The notes beneath the pieces are model-generated. The model had not been told where the DNA came from and ran no database searches. It saw only the letters and a program-made list of their open reading frames with translations. From Rhizobium sp. NZLR1 (lineage in GTDB: Bacteria; Pseudomonadota; Alphaproteobacteria; Rhizobiales; Rhizobiaceae), in the NCBI RefSeq assembly GCF_017357385.1, contig NZ_CP071632.1, forward strand, positions 1,803,501 to 1,867,500: DNA of 64,000 bases, given 5' to 3'. The stretch's first letter is position 1; every line of letters begins with the position of its first letter. A program made the position numbers and the translations under genes. This document shows, piece after piece, positions 25,477-34,681 of the stretch.

Positions 25477-27315
25477 ATGCCAGCCTACCGTTCCAGAACC
25501 ACGACCCACGGCCGCAACATGGCAGGCGCGCGCGGCCTTTGGCGCGCCACGGGCATGAAGGATTCGGATTTCGGCAAGCCGATCATCGCGGTGGTGAATT
25601 CCTTCACCCAGTTCGTGCCCGGTCACGTGCACCTGAAAGACCTCGGCCAGCTCGTTGCCCGCGAAATCGAGGCGGCCGGCGGTGTCGCCAAGGAATTCAA
25701 CACGATCGCCGTCGACGACGGCATCGCCATGGGCCATGACGGCATGCTCTATTCGCTGCCCTCGCGCGAGCTCATCGCCGACAGCGTCGAATACATGGTC
25801 AATGCCCATTGCGCCGACGCCATGGTCTGCATCTCCAACTGCGACAAGATCACTCCCGGCATGCTGATGGCGTCGCTGCGCCTCAACATCCCGACGGTCT
25901 TCGTCTCCGGCGGCCCGATGGAAGCGGGCAAGGTCGTGTTGCACGGCAAGACGCACGCGCTCGACCTCGTCGATGCCATGGTCGCCGCAGCCGATGACAA
26001 GATCAGCGACGAGGACGTCCAGACCATCGAACGCTCGGCCTGTCCGACCTGCGGCTCCTGCTCCGGCATGTTCACCGCCAATTCGATGAACTGCCTGACG
26101 GAAGCGCTCGGCCTGTCGCTGCCCGGCAACGGCTCGACGCTCGCAACCCACGCCGACCGCAAGCGCCTCTTCGTCGAGGCCGGCCATCTGATCGTCGATC
26201 TCGCCCGCCGCTATTACGAGCAGGACGACATCAAGGCGCTGCCGCGCACCATCGCTTCCAAGCAGGCTTTTGAGAATGCCATGACGCTCGATATCGCCAT
26301 GGGCGGCTCGACCAACACGGTGCTGCACATCCTTGCTGCCGCCCACGAAGGCGAGATTGATTTCACCATGGCCGATATCGACGCGCTGTCGCGCCGGGTG
26401 CCGTGCCTGTCGAAGGTCGCACCCGCCAAGAGCGATGTTCATATGGAAGATGTGCACCGCGCCGGCGGCATCATGTCGATCCTCGGCGAACTCGACAAGG
26501 GCGGTCTGCTCAATCGCGATTGCCCGACCGTGCATGCCGAGACGCTGGGTGATGCGATCGACCGCTGGGATATCACCCGCACCAACAGCGAAACCGTGCG
26601 CAACTTCTATCGCGCCGCACCCGGCGGCATCCCGACCCAGGTCGCCTTCAGCCAGGAAGCCCGCTGGGACGAACTCGACACCGATCGCGAGAACGGCGTC
26701 ATCCGCTCGGTCGAACATCCTTTCTCCAAGGATGGTGGTCTTGCCGTACTCAAGGGCAACCTTGCGATTGACGGCTGCATCGTCAAGACGGCAGGCGTCG
26801 ATGAATCGATCCTGAAATTCTCCGGCCCGGCCCGCGTCTTCGAAAGCCAGGACGCTTCCGTCAAGGCAATCCTCGCCAACGAGGTCAAGGCGGGTGATGT
26901 CGTCGTCATCCGCTACGAAGGCCCGAAGGGCGGCCCCGGAATGCAGGAAATGCTCTATCCGACGAGCTATCTGAAGTCGAAGGGCCTCGGCAAGGCCTGT
27001 GCGCTCATCACCGACGGCCGCTTCTCCGGCGGCACCTCCGGACTGTCGATCGGCCACGCCTCGCCGGAAGCGGCAAATGGCGGCACGATCGGCTTGGTGC
27101 GCGAGGGCGACATGATCGACATCGACATCCCGAACCGGACGATCAGCCTGCGCGTCAGCGAGACCGAACTTGCCGTCCGCCGTGCCGATCAGGACGCCAA
27201 GGGCTGGCATCCGGTCGAAGTGCGCAAGCGCAACGTCACGACGGCGCTGAAGGCCTATGCCGCCTTCGCGACAAGTGCCGATCGCGGCGCCGTGCGGGAT
27301 CTGAACGCCCGCTAA
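25477..27315 (+). CDS. ilvD: Dihydroxy-acid dehydratase
   Basis: Iron-sulfur enzyme of valine, isoleucine and pantothenate biosynthesis. 612 residues from [20 protein letters not shown] with GAGGAAG upstream; an earlier in-frame ATG (25408) adds 23 unrelated residues. Cluster cysteines are visible at C122 (SNCDKITPG) and in [11 protein letters not shown] (C189, C192, C195). Monocistronic: the next gene is on the other strand. Confidence 0.97.
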   Translation: MPAYRSRTTTHGRNMAGARGLWRATGMKDSDFGKPIIAVVNSFTQFVPGHVHLKDLGQLVAREIEAAGGVAKEFNTIAVDDGIAMGHDGMLYSLPSRELIADSVEYMVNAHCADAMVCISNCDKITPGMLMASLRLNIPTVFVSGGPMEAGKVVLHGKTHALDLVDAMVAAADDKISDEDVQTIERSACPTCGSCSGMFTANSMNCLTEALGLSLPGNGSTLATHADRKRLFVEAGHLIVDLARRYYEQDDIKALPRTIASKQAFENAMTLDIAMGGSTNTVLHILAAAHEGEIDFTMADIDALSRRVPCLSKVAPAKSDVHMEDVHRAGGIMSILGELDKGGLLNRDCPTVHAETLGDAIDRWDITRTNSETVRNFYRAAPGGIPTQVAFSQEARWDELDTDRENGVIRSVEHPFSKDGGLAVLKGNLAIDGCIVKTAGVDESILKFSGPARVFESQDASVKAILANEVKAGDVVVIRYEGPKGGPGMQEMLYPTSYLKSKGLGKACALITDGRFSGGTSGLSIGHASPEAANGGTIGLVREGDMIDIDIPNRTISLRVSETELAVRRADQDAKGWHPVEVRKRNVTTALKAYAAFATSADRGAVRDLNAR

Positions 27316-27361
27316 CTGGTCGAAGCTATTCCCCGCTGATTGAGAGTCAGCTACTCCACCG

Positions 27362-27396
27362 ACCGGTCGCTTTTAAAGCGGCCGGTTGATGTTTTT
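27362..27396. terminator. Bidirectional hairpin terminator after ilvD
   Basis: ACCGG-T-CGCTTT pairs with AAAGCG-G-CCGGT (27362-27386), and GTTTTT follows at 27391-27396. It overlaps the last codons of the convergent LprI-like gene. Confidence 0.6.
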
Positions 27397-27726
27397 ATAG
27401 GTCTCGCCGAGTTGCTTCAGCCGCTCGTCATAGGCAGCCTTGATACAGACGGCATCCGCCGCGCATTCCTGTCGTTTTTTCAGCCAGGCTGTCTGCTCAT
27501 CCTGCAATGTTCCGCGTGAGCCCATCGCCAGCAGACCGGAAAGCAGCTCGAAGGTCGTCACCATCTTCACGTCGGCATCGTTGAGCGCGCGGTTGTCGCA
27601 GATCGCCTTTTCGTCCGGCTTCAATTCTTTCGCATCGCAGTCGAAGCTCGCCGCCTGGGCCATATCCGATGCAAAGATCGAAATCGCAAAGCCAAAGACT
27701 ATCGTCATCGCTCTTGCCGTCATCAT
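27373..27726 (-). CDS. Exported LprI-like (DUF1311) protein
   Basis: About 117 residues with an N-terminal signal peptide ending near ASDMAQA-A. The mature part has the four-cysteine DUF1311 pattern (FDCDAKELKPDEKAIC, then QECAADAVC) and the RGTLQDEQTAWLKKR core. LprI-type proteins inhibit lysozyme in some bacteria; that role is not shown here. AGGGA precedes the ATG. The open frame continues upstream to 27753 with no better start. It follows the DUF1232 gene on the same strand. Confidence 0.8.
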   Translation of the reverse strand: MMTARAMTIVFGFAISIFASDMAQAASFDCDAKELKPDEKAICDNRALNDADVKMVTTFELLSGLLAMGSRGTLQDEQTAWLKKRQECAADAVCIKAAYDERLKQLGETYKNINRPL

Positions 27727-27749
27727 TCCAATATCCCTGTTGTCGCCGG

Positions 27750-28130
27750 TCAAACCAGTTTGCGCAATGTCAGAGCCAGGAAGATGATGCAGGCGAGCCA
27801 GACGGCAAGGATGAAGATCAGTCCGAGACGACTGGAGGGGCGCTCGAGGCGCTTTGTCGCCTGCTCTCGAAGCGCAGTCATCACGTCAGCCGGAACGAGC
27901 CGGGTCGCCAACATGATGCCGAGCGGCACGATCAGCAGATCGTCGAGATAACCGAGCACGGGAATGAAATCTGGGATGAGATCGATGGGCGACAGGGCGT
28001 ATGCGGCAACGGCGGCGGCCACCGCTTTGGCATGCCAAGGCACGCGAGGGTCTCGGGCGGCAAGCCACAGAGCTACGATGTCACGCTTCAGTGACTTCGC
28101 CCAGTTTTTGGCTCTTGATATCAGTTGCAT
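27750..28130 (-). CDS. DUF1232 (YkvA-type) membrane protein
   Basis: 126 residues. The hallmark is AYALSPIDLIPDFIPVLGYL within two hydrophobic segments; a third hydrophobic stretch is at the C-terminus. The family is widespread and of unknown function. The gene ends 23 bases before the LprI-like start, and the two are probably co-transcribed. Confidence 0.85.
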   Translation of the reverse strand: MQLISRAKNWAKSLKRDIVALWLAARDPRVPWHAKAVAAAVAAYALSPIDLIPDFIPVLGYLDDLLIVPLGIMLATRLVPADVMTALREQATKRLERPSSRLGLIFILAVWLACIIFLALTLRKLV

Positions 28131-28241
28131 GGCCGAAATTCCTGAATCAAGTTCGCAATGACTTCAATCGGTTTCCAAGACGTCCCATGGCCTTATTCTT
28201 CCATGCTTCCGCCCTCTTTCCTTTCTAGCGTCGGGCCACAG

Positions 28242-28290
28242 AACAAGATTCAGATTTTAGGCCGGTTCGATCTAAAATCTGAATCTTGTT
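28242..28290. repeat. Perfect 19-bp inverted repeat upstream of the protease gene
   Basis: Arms at 28242-28260 and 28272-28290 are exact complements around an 11-base loop. It directly precedes the family B repeat and probably forms part of the same composite element. Confidence 0.8.
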
Positions 28291-28305
28291 CGCAATTAGG
28301 TAGTT

Positions 28306-28355
28306 AGAGCATGATGTCGTCCGAAAACCGCTCACACTTTTCGGTATCATGCTCT
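28306..28355. repeat. Rhizobial palindromic repeat, family B, copy 1
   Basis: AGAGCATGAT pairs with ATCATGCTCT, and an inner CCGAAAA pairs with TTTTCGG around CCGCTCACAC. A second, degenerate copy lies at 58033-58081. It sits 36 bases before the protease start and is within its leader or promoter region. Confidence 0.8.
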
Positions 28356-28390
28356 AAAACGTTCCACACGAGGATTCAAAAGGGATACCC

Positions 28391-29794
28391 ATGCAAGGCC
28401 TGTTCAAGCGCGTCTCCGTCTCGCTGTTCGCTCTCATGCTCGTTCTGCCGGCCGCGGCTGATGCGCAGACGGCAAAGACCGTGCCCGAAAGCCAGATGCA
28501 GATGCAGCTCTCCTTCGCGCCGCTCGTCAAACAGACGTCGGGCGCCGTCGTCAATGTCTATGCGGAAAAGACCGTCCGGCGGCAGTCGCCCTTTGCCGGC
28601 GATCCCTTCTTCGAGCAGTTTTTCGGCCAGCAGATGCCGAACCGTTCCGAGAAGCAGTCATCGCTCGGTTCCGGCGTCATCGTCGAGGCGAACGGCACTG
28701 TCGTGACCAACAATCACGTCGTCGAAGGCGCCGACGACATCAAGGTTGCGCTGCCGGACGGCCGCGAATTTCCCTGCAAGGTGGTGCTGCGCGACGATCG
28801 TGTCGATCTTGCCGTGCTGAAGATCGATACCAAAGAAAATTTCCCGACTTTGCCGATCGGCAATTCCGATGCCGTTGAGGTCGGCGATCTCGTTCTGGCG
28901 ATCGGCAACCCCTTCGGCGTCGGCCAGACGGTGACCAGCGGCATCGTCTCCGCACTTGCCCGCAACCAGGTGGTCAGGAACGAGTTCGGCTTCTTCATCC
29001 AGACCGACGCCTCGATTAATCCCGGCAATTCCGGCGGCGCCTTGATGAACATGAAGGGCGAACTGATCGGCATCAACACGGCGATCTTCTCGCGCGGCGG
29101 CGGCTCGAACGGCATCGGCTTTGCCATCCCCGCCAATCTGGTCAAGGTCTTCCTCACCTCGGCAGATGCCGGCGTCAAATCGTTCGAGCGGCCCTATGTC
29201 GGCGCGAGTTTCGATGCCGTGACCTCGGAAGTCGCCGAGGCGCTGGGGCTAAACAAGGCCCGCGGCGCGCTCGTCGTCAAGGTTTCGGAAGGCGGGCCGG
29301 CCGCCAAGGCGGGGCTGAAGGCCGGCCAAATCGTCACCGCTGTCGACGGTATTTCCGTCGAACATCCTGATGCGCTCCTTTATCGGCTGACGACGGCCGG
29401 TCTTGGCAAGTCGGTCAAACTGACCGTCGTCGAGAACGGCCGCGAGCAGCAGCTGCCGCTGACGCTCGACCGCGCTCCGGAAACCTCGCCGCGCGACCAG
29501 CGCACCATTGGCGGGCGCACCCCGTTTAGCGGCGCTGTCGTCGAGAACCTGTCGCCGCGGGTCGCCGACGAACTGCGCATGCCGTCGGAATCGGCAGGAG
29601 TCGTCGTATCCGAGGTGAAGGAGGATTCGCCTGCCGCCCGTCTCGGTTTCGAGCCGAAGGATATCATCGTCTCGATTAACGGCGCGGACGTGAAGTCGAC
29701 CAGCGAACTGTCCGAAATCGCCGATAGCGACCCAGGCCTCTGGCGGGTGGAGATCGAGCGCGACGGTCAGCGCATTCGGCAGTTCTTCCGATGA
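28391..29794 (+). CDS. Periplasmic Do-type serine protease (DegP/DegQ family)
   Basis: Envelope quality-control protease/chaperone, 467 residues. Signal peptide at 1-25 (cleavage near ADA-QT). The trypsin-like domain has the complete triad H109 (NNHVVEG), D139 (RVDLAVL) and S214 (GNSGGAL). Two PDZ domains follow (about 260-350 and 375-460). Its stop overlaps rarA by four bases. Rhizobia carry several paralogues, so a specific Deg name is not given. Confidence 0.95.
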   Translation: MQGLFKRVSVSLFALMLVLPAAADAQTAKTVPESQMQMQLSFAPLVKQTSGAVVNVYAEKTVRRQSPFAGDPFFEQFFGQQMPNRSEKQSSLGSGVIVEANGTVVTNNHVVEGADDIKVALPDGREFPCKVVLRDDRVDLAVLKIDTKENFPTLPIGNSDAVEVGDLVLAIGNPFGVGQTVTSGIVSALARNQVVRNEFGFFIQTDASINPGNSGGALMNMKGELIGINTAIFSRGGGSNGIGFAIPANLVKVFLTSADAGVKSFERPYVGASFDAVTSEVAEALGLNKARGALVVKVSEGGPAAKAGLKAGQIVTAVDGISVEHPDALLYRLTTAGLGKSVKLTVVENGREQQLPLTLDRAPETSPRDQRTIGGRTPFSGAVVENLSPRVADELRMPSESAGVVVSEVKEDSPAARLGFEPKDIIVSINGADVKSTSELSEIADSDPGLWRVEIERDGQRIRQFFR

Positions 29795-31107
29795 GCAATG
29801 ATCTCTTCGCGCCGCGTGTTCCGGAAGAGGTGGCCGCCAGGCGGCCGCTTGCCGACCGGCTGCGGCCGAAGACGCTTGCTGATGTCACCGGTCAGGAACA
29901 TCTGACCGGTGAGGACGGCGTGCTGAAAAGAATGATCGAAAGCGGTTCGCTCGGCTCGATGATCTTCTGGGGCCCGCCCGGCACCGGCAAGACGACGGTG
30001 GCACGGCTGCTTTCGGGCGAGGCGGGGCTGGCTTTCGAGCAGATATCGGCGATCTTTTCCGGCGTCGCCGATCTGAAGAAGGTGTTCGAGACCGCCCGCC
30101 TGCGGCGTATGGATGGCCGTCAGACGCTGCTCTTCGTCGACGAGATCCACCGCTTCAACCGCGCCCAGCAGGACAGTTTTCTGCCGGTCATGGAGGACGG
30201 CACCGTCATCCTCGTCGGCGCCACCACCGAAAACCCGTCCTTCGAACTCAACGCCGCATTGCTGTCGCGCGCGCGCGTGCTGACCTTCAAGTCGCATGAC
30301 GAGAAGAGCCTGGAGGAGTTGCTGAAGCGCGCCGAGACGATCGAGCAGAAGCCGCTGCCGTTGACGGAGGAAGCGCGCGCCAGCCTGATCCGCATGGCCG
30401 ACGGCGACGGCCGCGCGGTGCTGACGCTCGCCGAAGAGGTCTGGCGCGCTGCGCGTGAGGGCGAGAGTTTCGACACCGAAGGCCTGACGCGTATCGTCCA
30501 GCGCCGCGCCCCGGTCTATGACAAGGCGCAGGACGGCCATTACAATCTGATCTCGGCGCTGCATAAATCCGTGCGCGGCTCCGACCCGGATGCCGCGCTC
30601 TATTATCTCGCCCGCATGTTCGATGCCGGCGAGGATCCGCTCTATCTCGGCCGGCGGTTGGTACGCATGGCAGTGGAGGATATCGGTCTTGCCGATCCGC
30701 AGGCGCTGGTGATCTGCAACGCCGCCAAGGATGCTTATGAGTATCTCGGTTCCCCCGAGGGCGAACTGGCGCTGGCCCAGGCCTGCGTCTATCTCGCCAC
30801 CGCGCCGAAATCGAATGCCGTCTACACCGCCTTCAAGGCGGCAAGCCAAGCCGCCAAGCAGAACGGCTCGCTGCTGCCGCCGAAGCATATCCTCAATGCG
30901 CCGACCAAGCTGATGAAGGGCGAAGGTTACGGCGACGGTTACCGCTACGACCACGACGAGCCGGACGCCTTTTCCGGCCAGGATTATTTCCCGGAGAAGA
31001 TGGGCCGCCAGACCTTCTACGATCCGCCGGAGCGCGGTTTCGAGCGCGAAATCCGCAAGCGGCTGGAATGGTGGGACAAGCTTCGCAAGGAGCGCAAGCC
31101 GCGCTGA
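29791..31107 (+). CDS. rarA: Replication-associated recombination protein A (AAA+ ATPase)
   Basis: Clamp-loader-like ATPase acting at stalled replication forks (MgsA/WRNIP1 family). 438 residues. Walker A GPPGTGKTT at 61-69, Walker B LLFVDEIH at 113-120, sensor 1 GATTENPS, then the C-terminal tetramerisation domain ending in a Tyr/Arg-rich tail. ATGA overlap with the protease gene indicates coupling. Confidence 0.96.
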   Translation: MSNDLFAPRVPEEVAARRPLADRLRPKTLADVTGQEHLTGEDGVLKRMIESGSLGSMIFWGPPGTGKTTVARLLSGEAGLAFEQISAIFSGVADLKKVFETARLRRMDGRQTLLFVDEIHRFNRAQQDSFLPVMEDGTVILVGATTENPSFELNAALLSRARVLTFKSHDEKSLEELLKRAETIEQKPLPLTEEARASLIRMADGDGRAVLTLAEEVWRAAREGESFDTEGLTRIVQRRAPVYDKAQDGHYNLISALHKSVRGSDPDAALYYLARMFDAGEDPLYLGRRLVRMAVEDIGLADPQALVICNAAKDAYEYLGSPEGELALAQACVYLATAPKSNAVYTAFKAASQAAKQNGSLLPPKHILNAPTKLMKGEGYGDGYRYDHDEPDAFSGQDYFPEKMGRQTFYDPPERGFEREIRKRLEWWDKLRKERKPR

Positions 31108-31140
31108 CGCGTCTGGGCCTGTTCGGTTGGTGAACGGGGC

Positions 31141-31815
31141 TCAGCCGCCAAGCGCGATCGCTATTGCAACCAGAAGCAAGCCGAGACAAGTCATCGTCAT
31201 CCCTGCATAAAAAGGCCTGCCTCCTGAAAACCTCGCCCACGCATAGCCCGTCACAAACAGCAGCATGATGAGAAACAGGTTGCTGGTTCTCAGCGCAAGG
31301 TGCGCACTGTCGATGAGAAGGAAAGGGATCACTGCGGGAATGGCCGTGGCCGAGACCAGAACGAAGACCGCGATTGCGGCAAACAGATCAGCTTTCGGTA
31401 GGGACACCTTCACAGGATCGGCCCGGCATGCGAGCGTCAGGAGTGATCGATAGAGTGCGTCCGCGTCGGCGCCCCTTGCCGAGAACGGTGCCTCTGCAAT
31501 CGGGAATTCGTTCGCGAGCACCGTCAGCGCCGCAGATTCGCTTCTGGCGGTTTTGATTTGCCGAAAAAGGCGCAGCCGCCTGCTTTTGTAAAACGTCGTA
31601 CCGAGGAAGAACAAGACGGCGTCAATAATCCCCCAAGCGACGTTGCAGCCGATCGTTGCGACGATCAGATCGTGGACATTTAAGCCTTCCTTTTCAAAAA
31701 CCAGCCTCGAACCGACCGTCCACGTCAGCGCCATAATCAATCCGAAAAGTACTTCACCGAGCGCATCGCCAGGATCAATGATATTGGTGATACGACCGAT
31801 CAGATTCGAAGTCAT
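31141..31815 (-). CDS. VIT/CCC1-family-like membrane protein
   Basis: 224 residues with about five membrane segments. The N-terminal block (DALGEVLFGLIMALTWTVGS, then NVAWGIIDAVLFFLG) and the C-terminal block (AIPAVIPFLLIDSAHLALR, GYAWARFSGGRPFYAG) resemble bacterial VIT-family proteins, which in yeast and plants move iron or manganese into vacuoles. Substrate here is unknown. AGGAAGTGG precedes the ATG. It is transcribed alone, probably from the Fnr/FixK-type promoter at 31928-31976. Confidence 0.75.
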   Translation of the reverse strand: MTSNLIGRITNIIDPGDALGEVLFGLIMALTWTVGSRLVFEKEGLNVHDLIVATIGCNVAWGIIDAVLFFLGTTFYKSRRLRLFRQIKTARSESAALTVLANEFPIAEAPFSARGADADALYRSLLTLACRADPVKVSLPKADLFAAIAVFVLVSATAIPAVIPFLLIDSAHLALRTSNLFLIMLLFVTGYAWARFSGGRPFYAGMTMTCLGLLLVAIAIALGG

Positions 31816-31927
31816 GGACCACTTCCTAGGTGATGAAGATCATGGTTTGATGTTTCCACCAGCGCTCTGGTCGTGGAAGCTAAGCTGATTTGCATGGGTT
31901 CGCGCTCTGGGCGGCTACGGCTCGCAA

Positions 31928-31976
31928 CGGGTGAATTGTGATCGACATGGCAGCTTGATTCATTGATCGTGATCAA
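31928..31976 (-). promoter_or_regulatory. FixK/FnrN-type class II promoter of the VIT-like gene
   Basis: A perfect anaerobox in minus-strand sense, TTGATCACGATCAA (31976 to 31963), is centred at 31969.5. Assuming the class II spacing of -41.5, the start would be at 31928 (a G), and the -10 hexamer would fall exactly on CACAAT (31940-31935). The leader would be about 113 bases. This predicts low-oxygen or symbiotic induction. Confidence 0.7.
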
Positions 31977-32019
31977 AGATCAGCTCGATTGGATGGGTCT
32001 ATAGAGCGCGTCTGCGCTT

Positions 32020-32052
32020 AGCACTACCGCGTCGGAGTAGAGACGCGGTGCT
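32020..32052. other. GC-rich hairpin between the DUF1883 and VIT-like genes
   Basis: ACCGCGTC pairs with GACGCGGT around GGAGTAGA, with outer AGC/GCT pairing. No T run on the minus strand, so a weak terminator or part of a repeat. The rest of the 244-base gap holds the anaerobox promoter. Confidence 0.4.
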
Positions 32053-32059
32053 GTAAAGC

Positions 32060-32371
32060 TCAGGAAGCGCGCGGCGTCTTCTGATTGCCAGGCCCGGCGA
32101 TCACCTTGACGGACGAATCCGCCAGCCCGTGATGGCCTTCCATATCGACGACGACATGCCAGTGGCCGCTTTCTGGAACGGCGATCTTGATCGGCGATTT
32201 ACGCGCCACGCCGCCGATATATTTGAAATCGAGAACCTCGGTGAAGCGCTGGAAATTCGGCGCCGTCATCAAGCGGACATTGTTCACCGCATTCAACGAC
32301 ACCTCGACGATTGTTCCGGCGCGTTGTTCCTTGATATCGTAATGGGTGAAGCGGAAATTCGGTTTCGGCAT
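32060..32371 (-). CDS. DUF1883 domain protein
   Basis: 103 residues, cytosolic, single small beta-rich domain. The segment NNVRLMTAPNFQRF and the near-terminal PESGHWHVVVDMEGHHG match DUF1883 proteins of unknown function. The ATG has a poor ribosome site (CGAGACAG). Stand-alone minus-strand gene upstream of the VIT-like gene. Confidence 0.8.
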   Translation of the reverse strand: MPKPNFRFTHYDIKEQRAGTIVEVSLNAVNNVRLMTAPNFQRFTEVLDFKYIGGVARKSPIKIAVPESGHWHVVVDMEGHHGLADSSVKVIAGPGNQKTPRAS

Positions 32372-32536
32372 CTGTCTCGTTCATCTGAAGTCTCTGCGAA
32401 GATTTTACCAGCATGCCGGTTAAGGAAAAGTTGGAAATCAGTCTTGAAGCCTCAATCGACAAATCTCTAAGCGCGGTGTCGGAAAAGCATGATCCCTGCC
32501 GTCCTTGCGGTATCGACGCAAACATGGAGCAAGGAC

Positions 32537-33481
32537 ATGACGAAGATGACGTTGATTTCGATGGTCGCAACGGCTGCCGCATTCCTGGCCGCCCCTGATA
32601 TGTCGAGCGCCGGCGGTGAAGTACCCGTTGTCGAGGAGAAGGCAGTAGCGCCGATCGTCAAAAAGGGAAGTCTGCCGGTCAATGGCATCGATTATTACTA
32701 TGAGATCCGCGGCGAGGGCGAACCGCTGCTGCTGCTTCACGGTGGTCTCGGGCAGATCGAAATGTTCGCGCCCGTCATGCCTGTTTTCGCCGACCACCGG
32801 CAGGTGATCGCCGTCGATCTGCAGGGACATGGCCGCACGCCGCTCGGCAAACGGCCGATCGACCTTGCGGCAATCGGTGCCGATCTCGCAATCCTGGTGA
32901 AGCAGCTCGGCTACGACAAGCTCGACGTCTTCGGCTATTCCTTCGGTGGCGGGGTGGCGCTGAACATGGCGGCCAACGCGCCCGACCAGGTGCGCCGTCT
33001 GGTGATCCTCTCGGCGCCCTATGCGCAGGACGGCTTTTTCCCGGAGATGCTGCCGCAGCAGGCGGCCGTCGGCGCCGGCATGGCCGAGATGATGAAGGAC
33101 TCGCCGATGTTCCTCTCCTATAAGGCGGTGGCGCCCGACGTTTCCGAATTTCCGAAACTGCTCGACGCCATGGGCGCGCTGATGCGCGAACCCAAGGACT
33201 ATAGCGATGCGGTCGCCAAGCTTACCATGCCGGTGATGCTGATCTACGGCGATGCCGACATGATCCGTCCCGAGCATATGATTGACTTCTACCACAAGCT
33301 CGGCGGCGGCCTGCGCGATGCCGGTTGGATGCGGGAGAACATGTCGAAGAACCGGCTGGCAATCCTGCCCGATCTCACCCACTACGAGACCTTCGCCTCG
33401 CCGCTCATGGCGAATGTGGCAATGACCTTCCTCGACGGCGGCGGCAAGGCGCCGAACTGGGCCGAGCAGGTCGGAAGATAA
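32537..33481 (+). CDS. Exported alpha/beta hydrolase
   Basis: 314 residues from MTKMTLISMVATAAAF, with AAGGA upstream and a signal peptide ending near MSSAGG. The hydrolase core is complete: oxyanion HGGLGQ, nucleophile elbow GYSFGGG, acid in LIYGDADMI and histidine in LTHYETF. Substrate unknown; could be an esterase or a peroxidase-like hydrolase. An earlier in-frame ATG (32489) would mask the signal peptide. A bidirectional terminator follows. Confidence 0.85.
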   Translation: MTKMTLISMVATAAAFLAAPDMSSAGGEVPVVEEKAVAPIVKKGSLPVNGIDYYYEIRGEGEPLLLLHGGLGQIEMFAPVMPVFADHRQVIAVDLQGHGRTPLGKRPIDLAAIGADLAILVKQLGYDKLDVFGYSFGGGVALNMAANAPDQVRRLVILSAPYAQDGFFPEMLPQQAAVGAGMAEMMKDSPMFLSYKAVAPDVSEFPKLLDAMGALMREPKDYSDAVAKLTMPVMLIYGDADMIRPEHMIDFYHKLGGGLRDAGWMRENMSKNRLAILPDLTHYETFASPLMANVAMTFLDGGGKAPNWAEQVGR

Positions 33482-33486
33482 GCGAG

Positions 33487-33517
33487 GCGGCCGGATTTTT
33501 CCCGGCCGCATTTTTTT
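33487..33517. terminator. Bidirectional terminator between convergent genes
   Basis: GCGGCCGG (33487-33494) pairs with CCGGCCGC (33502-33509). A seven-T tract follows on the plus strand and an AT-rich side lies on the other, serving the hydrolase and the reductase-like gene. Confidence 0.85.
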
Positions 33518-33522
33518 CGCCA

Positions 33523-34527
33523 TCAGCTGCCGCGTCGGTTTTCCCGATCCAGCTGCGTCACCAGCGCCAGGATCGTCTCCGATACCGGCGTCGGTACTGC
33601 AGTCAGGCGTCCAAGCGCCACCAGCATGCCGACCAGCGGCGTGATTTCGAGCGCCTTGCCGCCGATCAGGTCCTGCAGCATCGATGTCCGAACGCCGCCA
33701 ATATTGCGCGATTGTTCCAGCCGTTGCTCGACTGTCATGCTGAAATGCGCGCCGAGCGCATCGCCGACGGCAAGCACTTCCTTCATAACTTTGCCCACCA
33801 TGTCCATGAGCGCCGGATCCGTCATGATGTCTGTCATCAGCGCCCGTGTCAGGGCGCTGATCGGGTTGAAGGCAGCGTTGCCCATCAACTTGCTCCAGAT
33901 TTCGCTTCGGATATCGGGAGTGGTCGTAATGCCGAGATCGGCGCCGGTCAGCACCGCCGCTATGGCCTCCAGATCGACAGACATTTCGCCGGACGGCTCG
34001 CCGAGCACGAAGCGTCCTTTGTGGGAAAGCTGGATCTCACCCGGATTGACCACTTCGGCGCCTTGATAGGCGACGCAGCCAATCACGCGCTCGGGGCCAA
34101 CCAGCCGCCAAAGCCTGCCGCTGGGATCGAGCTCATCGAATTGCAGCTCCGCATGCCCGCTCCTGGTATCGCGATGGAAATACCACCAGGGAATGCCGTT
34201 GAGGGTCATTATGACGCGGGTGCCCTGTTTCAGCAGGCCTGCGATACCCGCGGCGGCGGGCGCCAACTGATGGCCCTTGAGGCCGGTGATGACCAGATCT
34301 TGCGGCGGCAATGTCTTGGGATCGTCGGTTGCGGTCAGCCGCACGTTGAGCGGCGTTTCCGCATCGGCTTCGCGCAGGCTGAGGCCGTTGCTGCGGATGG
34401 CGTCGAGATGTGCCCCGCGTGCGACGACGGAAACAGTGATGTAGTCATCGGCCCGGCTTGCGAGCTTGGCGGCGATGGCGCCGCCAAGGGCACCGGCGCC
34501 ATAAATGCAAATGGTCTTGATGGACAT
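33523..34527 (-). CDS. Ketopantoate reductase family protein (PanE/ApbA-like)
   Basis: 334 residues. The N-terminal NADP-binding motif IYGAGALGG is at about 8-16, and the C-terminal catalytic region KLMGNAAFNPISALTRAL keeps the lysine and asparagines of the family. It may be 2-dehydropantoate 2-reductase or a paralogue; several such paralogues are usual in rhizobia and no pan genes are adjacent, so no symbol is given. Confidence 0.85.
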   Translation of the reverse strand: MSIKTICIYGAGALGGAIAAKLASRADDYITVSVVARGAHLDAIRSNGLSLREADAETPLNVRLTATDDPKTLPPQDLVITGLKGHQLAPAAAGIAGLLKQGTRVIMTLNGIPWWYFHRDTRSGHAELQFDELDPSGRLWRLVGPERVIGCVAYQGAEVVNPGEIQLSHKGRFVLGEPSGEMSVDLEAIAAVLTGADLGITTTPDIRSEIWSKLMGNAAFNPISALTRALMTDIMTDPALMDMVGKVMKEVLAVGDALGAHFSMTVEQRLEQSRNIGGVRTSMLQDLIGGKALEITPLVGMLVALGRLTAVPTPVSETILALVTQLDRENRRGS

Positions 34528-34681
34528 GGATTTGCCTCTTCACGGTGGTGTCTGCCTTAGATCTAGGCCATCCGCGGCGTGAGGCGAATGCCAATATGCC
34601 GCAAGGCGCTCTGTCCCGCCGTAACGACAGTGCCGCCGCACCCTTACATCCGGGATGCGGCGGCGGGACCGGCCTTGGCTC
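34528..34681. other. Intergenic hairpin region
   Basis: 154 bases. A long imperfect stem built on CCGCCGCA and TGCGGCGG spans about 34632-34665. It lacks a T run. It separates the SDR gene from the reductase-like gene on the same strand. Confidence 0.4.

Noticed and set aside
25384..27210. 608-codon open frame antisense to ilvD
   Set aside because: Same shadow effect; ilvD is complete and conserved on the plus strand.
33325..34560. 411-codon plus-strand frame over the reductase-like gene
   Set aside because: Starts inside the hydrolase gene, crosses a terminator and mirrors the minus-strand gene.
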